DNA of 64,000 nt from Lachnospiraceae bacterium (GTDB lineage: Bacteria; Bacillota; Clostridia; Lachnospirales; Lachnospiraceae). Position numbers and translations under genes: made by a program. The stretch is from positions 1 to 64,000 of the forward strand of contig VSNO01000005.1 in the NCBI GenBank assembly GCA_009774375.1, read 5' to 3'. The stretch's first letter is position 1. Every line of letters begins with the position of its first letter. Below, one piece after another: positions 34,756 to 41,994 of the stretch. The notes beneath the pieces were generated by a model. The model did not search any database. It was given only the letters and a program-made list of their open reading frames with translations, and was not told the origin of the DNA.

Positions 34756-36255
34756 CTATCTTTTCTTCTTTCCGGCGCGGACTGTCCTCCCGTATACCTG
34801 CGCCAGCTCCAGCATATGTGACGAGAGCGCTTCACTGCACGCGCCGCGTTCCATGCGCCACTCCCAGTTTCCGCCCAGCGTCGACGGCAGGTTGATCCGC
34901 GCCTCGCCGCCAAGTCCCAGATAGTCCTGCATGGGGATGACCGCCGTGTCCGCCACACTTGCGAGCGCAGTCCGGATCAGGCTCTCACGGATATCCGCGT
35001 TTCTCCTGACGTTCAGATATTTTCTGGCAAATGCCAGATCCTTCCTGCCCATCGAGGCGATCCACCCATTCACCGTATCGTTGTCGTGCGTCCCTGTGTA
35101 TACAACACAGTTGTTATTATAATTGTGAGGAAGGTAATCGCTCTCCCCGCCTGCATCAAACGCAAACTGCAGCACTTTCATTCCGGGATACCCTGTCCTC
35201 TTCACGAGCTTCAGCACACCCGGCGTCAGAAAACCGAGATCCTCCGCGATCACCGGGCGGTTTCCGAGCGTCCTCTTCATGACCTCAAACAGCCTGTACC
35301 CCGGTCCTTTCTTCCACTCGCCGTTCTCTGCCGTCTCATCTCCATACGGAACCGCCCAGTACTCGTCAAAACCCCTGAAATGGTCGATGCGCACGATGTC
35401 ATAGATATCAAAGCAATGCGCCAGCCTCCTCATCCACCACGCAAACTGCGTCTCCTCATGATACTCCCACCTGTACAGCGGATTGCCCCAGAGCTGTCCT
35501 GTCGCAGAAAATGCATCGGGGGGACAGCCCGCGACCGCGGTGGGCACATTCTCCCTGTCGAGCTGGAAAAGCTCAGGATCTGCCCATGTGTCCGCGCTGT
35601 CAAACGCCACATAGATCGGAATGTCCCCCACAATACAGATTCCCCTGTCATTGGCATACCGCTTTAGCGCCGTCCACTGTTTGGAGAACAGATACTGCTG
35701 ATAGCTGTAAAACATGATGTCGTCAGCAAGCTCCCTCTCGTACCTGGCCATGGCCTCCGGCTTCCTGAGTCGGATATCCTCATCCCATCCGATCCACGAC
35801 ACGCCCCCCAGAGAATCCTTGACTGCCATATACAGCGCATAGTCTTTCAACCACTGTTCATTTTCGCTGACAAATGTCCTGTATTCCGGATCCTTTTCCG
35901 GCTCCGCCCTCTCAAACGCCCTGCGCAGAAGCTGAAATCTTGTATGATATATTTTCTCGTAATCCACCTTTCCGGTATCGTTTCCGCAATCGACAGACGA
36001 GCACTCCTCCTCCGTGAGCAGGCCCTCCTCGATCAACGCATCCAGACTGATATAGTACGGACTGCCCGCAAAAGTCGAAAAGGACTGGTACGGTGAGTCT
36101 CCATACCCAGTAGGTCCCAGAGGCAGGATCTGCCACAGCGACTGTCCCGATGCCGCCAGAAAATCCACAAAATCATAGGCTTCCTTTGAGAATCCGCCTA
36201 TTCCAAATCTCGACGGCAGACTGGATACCGGCATAAGCACACCACATCTTCTCAT
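34756..36255 (-). CDS. malQ: 4-alpha-glucanotransferase MalQ (GH77)
   Basis: A 499-aa amylomaltase that moves alpha-1,4-glucan chains between maltodextrins and releases glucose. The nucleophile lies in V-R-I-D-H-F-R-G-F near residue 290, the acid/base Glu in I-A-E-D-L-G near 340, and the third Asp in T-G-T-H-D-N-D-T near 390. The N-terminal R-x-x-G-V-L-M-P-V-S-S-L-P-S is typical of bacterial MalQ. Two Met codons lie upstream, but the ATG at 36255 has GGGAG at 6 bp. It heads a two-gene unit with lacI. Confidence 0.96.
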   Translation of the reverse strand: MRRCGVLMPVSSLPSRFGIGGFSKEAYDFVDFLAASGQSLWQILPLGPTGYGDSPYQSFSTFAGSPYYISLDALIEEGLLTEEECSSVDCGNDTGKVDYEKIYHTRFQLLRRAFERAEPEKDPEYRTFVSENEQWLKDYALYMAVKDSLGGVSWIGWDEDIRLRKPEAMARYERELADDIMFYSYQQYLFSKQWTALKRYANDRGICIVGDIPIYVAFDSADTWADPELFQLDRENVPTAVAGCPPDAFSATGQLWGNPLYRWEYHEETQFAWWMRRLAHCFDIYDIVRIDHFRGFDEYWAVPYGDETAENGEWKKGPGYRLFEVMKRTLGNRPVIAEDLGFLTPGVLKLVKRTGYPGMKVLQFAFDAGGESDYLPHNYNNNCVVYTGTHDNDTVNGWIASMGRKDLAFARKYLNVRRNADIRESLIRTALASVADTAVIPMQDYLGLGGEARINLPSTLGGNWEWRMERGACSEALSSHMLELAQVYGRTVRAGKKKR

Positions 36256-36290
36256 ACACATCTCCCTTTCTCTCTCAATGTTACGCAATA

Positions 36291-36319
36291 TCAATATCGG
36301 TAACGTTTCCAACAGACAA
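36291..36319 (-). promoter_or_regulatory. malQ-lacI promoter with LacI-type operator in the spacer
   Basis: Minus-strand TTGTCT (36314-36319) and TATTGA (36291-36296) with a 17-bp spacer. The spacer holds GGAAACGTTACC (36299-36310), a near-palindrome with a central CG as in LacI/GalR operators. A repressor bound there would block RNA polymerase directly. Confidence 0.7.
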
Positions 36320-36428
36320 CCTAATCATATCACTTTGCACAATAAATGGCAAGATTTAATTCGGCTGCTTATGAAACTTTAGGAAATTTATCCGAAATGA
36401 TCCGTCTTTTTTTAAGCATAATTGCCCT

Positions 36429-36454
36429 GGCAGGAAAGTTTTCTCTTTCCTGCC
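36429..36454. other. Strong hairpin in the ugd-malQ spacer
   Basis: GGCAGGAAAG and CTTTCCTGCC pair perfectly (10 bp, 6-nt loop). Neither side has a T-run. A second stem, TAGAGCG (36464-36470) with CGCTCTA (36488-36494), overlaps the ugd stop codon. Together they probably protect or end the ugd mRNA. Confidence 0.5.
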
Positions 36455-36491
36455 ATTCCTGTCTAGAGCGGGAATGATTTTCAAACACGCT

Positions 36492-37658
36492 CTAATCCCT
36501 GCCGTAGATATCTCTTGTATAGATCTTTTCTCTCACATCCGCAAGCTCGTCTGTCAGGCGGTTCGCGATAATAACATCCGATATTTTTTTGAATTCGTCC
36601 AGATCGCGGATGACCCTTGACCGGAAGAATCTGTCCTCTTTGAGTGTCGGTTCGTACACGACAACCTCGATCCCCTTTGCCTTGATCCGCTTCATGATGC
36701 CCTGTATGGAGGACTGGCGGAAGTTGTCAGAATCCGTCTTCATCGTCAGCCTGTACACACCCACGACCTGCGGTTTTTTTGCCAGGATCATGTCGGCGAT
36801 ATGATCCTTTCTCGTCCTGTTGGCATCCACGATCGCCGAGATGATATTGTTTGGCACATTCTCATAATTTGCCCGAAGCTGCTTGGTGTCCTTGGGCAGA
36901 CAGTATCCGCCGTAGCCAAAGGACGGGTTATTGTAATGGCTCCCGATCCTGGGATCAAGGCCGACACCCTCTATGATCTGTTTTGTGTTCAGACCGCGCA
37001 TCTCCGCATACGTGTCCAGCTCGTTAAAATACGCAACCCTGAGCGCCAGATAGGTGTTGGCAAAGAGCTTGACCGCCTCCGCCTCCGTCGTGTCCGTGAA
37101 CAGTGTCGGGATATCCTGCCTGATCGCGCCCTGTTTGAGCAGGCTGGCAAACACCTCCGCCCGCTCCGACTGCTCTCCCACGATGATGCGCGACGGATAG
37201 AGATTGTCGTACAGCGCCCTGCCCTCGCGCAGAAACTCCGGCGAGAAGATAATGCGGTCGGTGCCGAATCTCTCCCTGACAGACTTTGTGTACCCTACCG
37301 GCACCGTCGACTTGATGATCATGACGGCATCCCTGTTCACTTTCAGGACCAGCCCGATCACCGCCTCAATCGAGCTGGTGTCAAAATAGTTCTTGTCCGG
37401 GTCATAGTTGGTCGGCGTCGCGATGATGATATACTCCGCGTCCTTATAAGCAGCGGCACCGTCCGTCGTCGCCTTCAGGTTCAGATCCTTTGTCGCCAGA
37501 TACTCCTCGATCTCCCTGTCGATGATCGGCGATCTCCTGTTGTTGATCAGATCCACCTTCTCCTGGAAGACGTCCACCGCCGTCACCTCATTGTGCTGCG
37601 CCAGGAGTATCGCATTTGAGAGTCCTACATAACCGATGCCTGCCACTGCTATCTTCAT
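36492..37658 (-). CDS. ugd: UDP-glucose 6-dehydrogenase
   Basis: A 388-aa enzyme that oxidises UDP-glucose to UDP-glucuronate with two NAD+, supplying surface polysaccharides. The N-terminal Rossmann motif is G-I-G-Y-V-G-L-S-N-A, the catalytic Cys lies in F-G-Y-G-G-Y-C-L-P-K-D-T near residue 255, and K-S-T-V-P-V-G-Y is present. Length and order match the short enterobacterial-type Ugd. The ATG has GGAGG. A relation to the nearby glycosyltransferase at 30.5 kb is possible but they are not in one operon. Confidence 0.96.
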   Translation of the reverse strand: MKIAVAGIGYVGLSNAILLAQHNEVTAVDVFQEKVDLINNRRSPIIDREIEEYLATKDLNLKATTDGAAAYKDAEYIIIATPTNYDPDKNYFDTSSIEAVIGLVLKVNRDAVMIIKSTVPVGYTKSVRERFGTDRIIFSPEFLREGRALYDNLYPSRIIVGEQSERAEVFASLLKQGAIRQDIPTLFTDTTEAEAVKLFANTYLALRVAYFNELDTYAEMRGLNTKQIIEGVGLDPRIGSHYNNPSFGYGGYCLPKDTKQLRANYENVPNNIISAIVDANRTRKDHIADMILAKKPQVVGVYRLTMKTDSDNFRQSSIQGIMKRIKAKGIEVVVYEPTLKEDRFFRSRVIRDLDEFKKISDVIIANRLTDELADVREKIYTRDIYGRD

Positions 37659-37711
37659 ACTATCAATTCCTCCGTTTTATCTTTATTTTTCCTTATTTTT
37701 CTTATTTTTCC

Positions 37712-38158
37712 TTATCTCTTCCGATACACCGAGACCACCCGTCCAATACAGAATACTGACAATGCACCGAAGAGAACATAACATGCGATCCAGAAAGCCG
37801 GCGCCGTCTGCGGCCGCGCCTCCATAACTTCATCTGTATAATACAGATCGATCCCGTCGTCGTCCTTCACCTGATAGAACCCGCTGACGTCAAAGTTATA
37901 GTATGTCCCGTTTCCGTCAGAATAGGACGCACGTCGCTGCTTTTCAAAATATTCCGCCTCTATGCAGGTACCGTTTTTCACCAGCAGCAGCTCGCGGATA
38001 TGCTTATAACCATTTATCAGAAAGATGCCCACGAAAAAAATGCTTAACAGGATCCAGATGTCCGCCTGAAACCGCTTCTCTTTCCTGTCGTCATACGCCT
38101 GTACGGGATCTGTATTGTCAAAACCGTCAAACTCGCTGCGCGATTCGTAATAGCCCAT
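37712..38158 (-). CDS. Hypothetical protein with two membrane helices (148 aa)
   Basis: I do not recognise this 148-aa protein. A polar, acidic N-terminus (1-32) is followed by a membrane helix (about 33-50), an outside segment of about 65 residues rich in Tyr and Asp, and a second helix (about 120-140) with a short basic end. This layout resembles small DUF3592-like membrane proteins, but I cannot confirm that. The start has GAGGAG. The spacer to ugd (37659-37711) is a purine-rich tract on the minus strand with repeats of AAGGAAAAAT. It follows the 91-aa gene by 27 bp. Confidence 0.75.
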   Translation of the reverse strand: MGYYESRSEFDGFDNTDPVQAYDDRKEKRFQADIWILLSIFFVGIFLINGYKHIRELLLVKNGTCIEAEYFEKQRRASYSDGNGTYYNFDVSGFYQVKDDDGIDLYYTDEVMEARPQTAPAFWIACYVLFGALSVFCIGRVVSVYRKR

Positions 38159-38185
38159 CGTTCTTTCCGTCTCCTCTTTCCAAGA

Positions 38186-38461
38186 TCATTTTTTAACAGT
38201 AATATCTGATCTCTCCAATATGAACGGGTTCAGTCGGCTTATTTTCATTTGACCAAAAGAAAATGATATAACCACCAAATTCATTTCATCATCAGAAAAC
38301 CCATCTATATTTTCCCATGTATAATCCGGCAAATAGCATGTGGCACTGTGAAACCCATCATAAACCGCTTTTTCAATGTATACCTTAACCCTTCCATCCT
38401 GTCCCAGTTCTGAATGAACAACTTCTGTTGTGTCACTCAATGTTGCATAAGGATATACCAT
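38186..38461 (-). CDS. Hypothetical protein (91 aa), AT-rich
   Basis: A 91-aa soluble protein of unknown family, with Y-P-Y-A-T-L-S-D near the start and a run of hydrophobic beta-like segments (V-K-V-Y-I-E-K; M-N-L-V-V-I-S-F-S-F). The ATG has GAGGAGG at 7 bp, so it is probably real. Its sequence is visibly richer in A and T than neighbours on both sides, as is the ~100-bp spacer before the helicase gene, which suggests later acquisition. It could be a small immunity-type protein, but this is only a guess. Confidence 0.7.
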   Translation of the reverse strand: MVYPYATLSDTTEVVHSELGQDGRVKVYIEKAVYDGFHSATCYLPDYTWENIDGFSDDEMNLVVISFSFGQMKISRLNPFILERSDITVKK

Positions 38462-38568
38462 AAGAGAACCTCCTCAAATTTTCATACAATACTATCTATT
38501 TTGAACGAACAATATAATATATTTATTATATCACTTTATACACCTGAAAGCCACTAAAACTTTATCCC

Positions 38569-41106
38569 CTACAGCCACTCATTCCAGAAGCGCTCGACCT
38601 TCCCTGAGATCTGCGATACGCTGACGACATCATACTGATTCCACTCCCGCGGGAACAGGCGCCTGTACTGCGGCTCTAAAAAGCGCTCGTCGAGCAGCGC
38701 CACCACGCCGATATCCTCCGCCGTGCGGATCACGCGCCCCGCCGACTGCAGCACCTTGTTCATGCCGGGATACCGGTAGGCGTAATCAAAGCCATTCTCC
38801 CCCTGCGCATCAAAATATTCTTTTAAGAACTCCCGCTCGCAGCCCACCTGCGGGATGCCTGTCCCGACGATGAGCGCCCCGATCAGGCTGTCGCGTTTTA
38901 AGTCGATCCCCTCCGAGAAGATACCGCCCATCACGCAGAAACCGATCAGTATCGAATCGGCAGCGTCCCCGGAGAGACCGCTGTTTTCATTTCCCCGAAA
39001 CCGCTGCAGAAACTCCTCCCGCTGCGCCTCGCTCATATAGTCCTCCTGCACGATGCATTCCATCGTGTCCGCGTCGTAGTACGCTTCCATAAAGCTGTTG
39101 TAAACCTGTTCCAGGAAAAGGTGCGACGGCAGAAAGACCATGTAGTTGCCATGGCGCTGCGTCACCACTTCATATATATAATGCGCGATGCGCCGAAACT
39201 CCTCCTCCCCCCGCCTCGCGTATCTGCTCGTGACATCGTTTGCGATCAGCAGCGCTTTCCTCTTCTCGTCAAACGCGGATCTGGCATAGACCTCATAATC
39301 CGCCGGCTCGCCGCCCAGAAGCCGCTTATAGTACTGGATCGGCAGCAGCGTCGCCGAGAACAGGATCGTACTCCTTCCCTTCTGCATGCACTGGCGCAGG
39401 TTGCGCGACGGGTCGACGCAGAAGAGCTTCAGCATAAAATCCCCGTCGTCCATCAGCTGGCTGTACACCACATAATGGTCGTCCATGATCTCGTACATAT
39501 TGAGGAAATGCGCCACCTCGAAATAAAATTCCAGCAGTTCTTTTTTGTCCGAAAAGGTATCATGCTCATCCAGGAAATCGTCGATCGCTCCATAGAGACG
39601 GTTCAGCGACGCCACAAATCCATCGATCCGCTCCTCCCTGCGATAACTCTCACACTGCCGTTTCATGGCGAGCAGATCCCTGTTGCACCTGTCAAGATAC
39701 CCTGCGATCTTCGGGTCCGCCTCCTTCATCAGCCGCTTTGTGCGCAGGAAATCGTCCTTGAGCAGCGCGGCGCTGTACATATCCCTGCCGCGGTCGAGCA
39801 GATTGTGCGTCTCGTCGATCAGGAATACATAGTCCTGCTTTCCGATACCGTCCGCAAAAAAACGCTTGAGATATACCCTCGGATCGAACACATAATTATA
39901 GTCGCAGATCACGGCATCACAGAACAGACTCATGTCCAGGCTGAACTCGAACGGGCAGACCTGATAGCGCGCCGCGTACTCCTGTACTTTTTCCCTCGTA
40001 AAATGATCCTCGTGCGTCAGCAGGTCATACAGGGCGTCATTGATCCGGTCAAAATGACCGTCCGCATAGGGACATGCGTCCGGATTGCACTCCGCTTCGG
40101 CCACCCTGTCATTCAGCGCATTTTCCGGCTGAAGTCCCTCCTGCCTCAGAAAACAGATCTTGTCCTTCGCCGTCAGCGCGATCGTCTTCATCCGAAGCCC
40201 TTTTTCCTGCAGAAGGCCGAAGCACTCCTGCGCCACAGTGCGCGTGATGGTCTTGGCGGTGAGGTAAAATATCTTCTCTGCCAGCCCCTCCCCCATGGAC
40301 TTCACTGCCGGAAAAACTGTCGATATCGTCTTGCCGACACCTGTCGGCGCCTCGAGAAAGAGTTTTCTCTTGTGGTAGATAGTCTGATAGACATATGTGA
40401 CAAGCTCCTTCTGCCCCTCGCGGTACGGAAATGGAAACTGCAGCTGTTTGATCGAATCCGTGCGGATCCCGTTCCACCCAAATTGAAAGTCCGCCCATTT
40501 CCTGTACTCCTGCATCAGTTCGTCAAACCACTGCTCCAGCTCCGCAAAGGTGTAGTCCTCATGAAAATATTTGAGCTCCTCCGTCTCAATATGGCAGTAT
40601 GTCATACGCACGCCGATATGTTCTATGTGATTTTCCCTGGCATACATATACGCGTAACATTTTGCCTGCGCAAGATGGACACCCACTGGCCGCGTGATCC
40701 GTTTCAGATCCCTGTAGGTACCCTTGATCTCATCGATGACCACCTCTTCTTCCTTCAATAGTGCCGGCAGGCTCCTGTCCCGTTCGATCCCGTTATCAAC
40801 AACATATGTTTTTTTATTCTGCATCCTGTCAGAAGGGTCTAGATCCGCCGCGTCATGCTCTCCCCAGCTCCGGTCGATGATCCCGTCTGCTCTTCCTTCT
40901 ATTATAATGTCATACTCCGGCGTGCTCCATGTACACTGCAGACCGATCTCCGCATGATACTCGCTGCCCATGCGCCGCTGCAGCATCCTGTGTATGCGGC
41001 TGCCCTCCTGCATCGCAGTGTCCGCCCCGCCCGCTTTCCGGTTGTCGATGCTGCCCTCACGCAGGATGAATTCCACCAGCTGCCGGACTGATACGCGTAT
41101 CTCCAT
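38569..41106 (-). CDS. PD-(D/E)XK nuclease fused to a DinG/XPD-family helicase
   Basis: An 845-aa fusion. Residues about 1-190 form a RecB/Cas4-like nuclease: G-S-R-I-H, the Asp of E-G-R-A-D-G-I-I-D, E-I-K in I-D-E-I-K-G-T-Y, and Q-A-K-C-Y-A-Y. From about 230 a superfamily 2 helicase follows: Walker A A-P-T-G-V-G-K-T, D-E-T-H box, and motif VI Q-S-A-G-R-V-I-R-T. Between motifs I and II, Cys residues in K-I-C-F, E-C-N-P-D-A-C-P-Y and V-C-P-F can hold the 4Fe-4S cluster of XPD/DinG enzymes. It probably unwinds and trims DNA (or R-loops) in repair; defence is also possible. It follows the HPr-like gene across a terminator. Confidence 0.9.
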   Translation of the reverse strand: MEIRVSVRQLVEFILREGSIDNRKAGGADTAMQEGSRIHRMLQRRMGSEYHAEIGLQCTWSTPEYDIIIEGRADGIIDRSWGEHDAADLDPSDRMQNKKTYVVDNGIERDRSLPALLKEEEVVIDEIKGTYRDLKRITRPVGVHLAQAKCYAYMYARENHIEHIGVRMTYCHIETEELKYFHEDYTFAELEQWFDELMQEYRKWADFQFGWNGIRTDSIKQLQFPFPYREGQKELVTYVYQTIYHKRKLFLEAPTGVGKTISTVFPAVKSMGEGLAEKIFYLTAKTITRTVAQECFGLLQEKGLRMKTIALTAKDKICFLRQEGLQPENALNDRVAEAECNPDACPYADGHFDRINDALYDLLTHEDHFTREKVQEYAARYQVCPFEFSLDMSLFCDAVICDYNYVFDPRVYLKRFFADGIGKQDYVFLIDETHNLLDRGRDMYSAALLKDDFLRTKRLMKEADPKIAGYLDRCNRDLLAMKRQCESYRREERIDGFVASLNRLYGAIDDFLDEHDTFSDKKELLEFYFEVAHFLNMYEIMDDHYVVYSQLMDDGDFMLKLFCVDPSRNLRQCMQKGRSTILFSATLLPIQYYKRLLGGEPADYEVYARSAFDEKRKALLIANDVTSRYARRGEEEFRRIAHYIYEVVTQRHGNYMVFLPSHLFLEQVYNSFMEAYYDADTMECIVQEDYMSEAQREEFLQRFRGNENSGLSGDAADSILIGFCVMGGIFSEGIDLKRDSLIGALIVGTGIPQVGCEREFLKEYFDAQGENGFDYAYRYPGMNKVLQSAGRVIRTAEDIGVVALLDERFLEPQYRRLFPREWNQYDVVSVSQISGKVERFWNEWL

Positions 41107-41143
41107 GTCTGTCCCCTTCTGATCCTTTTATAAACTGCAAAAA

Positions 41144-41185
41144 ACTCCCTCCAAATGACAGTTTACGCCATCATTCGGAGAGAGT
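41144..41185 (-). terminator. Terminator of the HPr-like gene
   Basis: ACTCCCTCCAAATGA and TCATTCGGAGAGAGT pair over 15 bp with two mismatches. On the minus strand the hairpin is followed by TTTTTT. Confidence 0.85.
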
Positions 41186-41231
41186 CAATTACATTGTTCT
41201 TATCTGTATATTCACTATTTACATATTTATC

Positions 41232-41456
41232 TTATGCGATCGCAAGCCCGCTCACGTATCTCTCAAACTCATCGTTATATCCCGCATACTGCAGCGTGAG
41301 GATCGACCGGAAATCCAGCCCCATCACACCGATGATCGACTTGGCATCCACTGTGTAATGATTGTAGGAAATGTCGATATCAAAATCACATTTCGATGCC
41401 TCGTTCACAAAATTCTGAACATCTGCAGGTGTCATCTTAATCTTACGTTCTCTCAT
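41232..41456 (-). CDS. HPr-like protein lacking the phosphorylated histidine
   Basis: A 74-aa protein with the fold pattern of HPr, the phosphocarrier of the sugar phosphotransferase system. The second half is typical (V-D-A-K-S-I-I-G-V-M-G-L-D, and then Y-A-G-Y-N-D-E-F-E-R-Y-V). However, the N-terminal G-L-H-A-R-P-A segment with His15 is replaced by M-T-P-A-D-V-Q-N-F, so it cannot accept phosphate from Enzyme I. The Ser of A-K-S-I-I-G remains, at the place of regulatory Ser46. It may be a regulator or a binding partner rather than a PTS carrier. The ATG at 41456 has AAAGGAAG. The mRNA leader is about 120 nt long. Confidence 0.8.
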   Translation of the reverse strand: MRERKIKMTPADVQNFVNEASKCDFDIDISYNHYTVDAKSIIGVMGLDFRSILTLQYAGYNDEFERYVSGLAIA

Positions 41457-41583
41457 AATAACTACTTCCTTTCTACACACAAGCACACAGTCCGCCGTGT
41501 CCCCAATGCGGAACTTCCCTCCGCGATACCGGTCAAAAAGCGCCCGTTCTCTCAGTCAGTTCCTCACATTTCCTGTTTCACGT

Positions 41584-41612
41584 ATTATAGTATACAATAT
41601 GCCTCAAGTAAA
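41584..41612 (-). promoter_or_regulatory. Promoter of the HPr-like gene
   Basis: Minus-strand TTTACT (41607-41612) and TATAAT (41584-41589) with a 17-bp spacer. TTGTATAC touches the -10, and a full ATTGTATACAAT palindrome lies 80 bp further upstream at 41669-41680. Confidence 0.7.
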
Positions 41613-41843
41613 GATTATTTGTCAGTTCCTGACACATTTCGTCGTTTTCGAAATCCGAACTCTTGTTATTGTATACAATCCCTGATTTCTTTGTGGTATT
41701 TCTATAGTTTATTGTCACCAGATTTTTTGTCTTTATACACCTTTTATCTAAAGTTTTTTGACCGGCGCTATTCGGATTATGCAGATATTCCGTTCATTTC
41801 AGAGAGCCTGTTTTCTGTGAAGAGAAAACGACAATTAATGCAT

Positions 41844-41942
41844 TAAAACGTAACACTTTTAAGCTTGCATTTTAAATTATTTCGGCTATACTAAAACGTA
41901 ACCGCTCGAACATACGGCTCCAATATCGAGTGTATGTTCGAG
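41844..41942 (+). promoter_or_regulatory. ABC exporter promoter and operator-like repeats
   Basis: TTGCAT (41865-41870) and TATACT (41887-41892) are spaced by 16 bp. TAAAACGTAAC occurs twice, at 41844-41854 upstream of the -35 and at 41892-41902 at the start site. CTCGAACATAC (41905-41915) and GTATGTTCGAG (41932-41942) form a perfect 11-bp inverted repeat just downstream of the start site. These are good candidates for regulator binding; no regulator gene is adjacent. Confidence 0.65.
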
Positions 41943-41994
41943 TTTGTATAAGGACACACTCAGCCAAAACAAAAGAAAAGTGAGGTGCACAACT

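Larger units (their letters stand above)
41457..41994. other. Divergent spacer without genes
   Basis: This 538-bp AT-rich spacer separates the HPr-like gene and the ABC exporter. I see no gene in it. It holds the two divergent promoters, the GTATAC palindromes (41588-41598 and 41669-41680), a small hairpin TTGTCAG/CTGACA near 41619-41635, an 11-bp direct repeat pair and an 11-bp inverted repeat before the exporter. Confidence 0.7.

Noticed and set aside
41497..41685. Small 62-codon open frame in the exporter spacer
   Set aside because: No ribosome binding site, and it overlaps the promoter and palindromes of the HPr-like gene.
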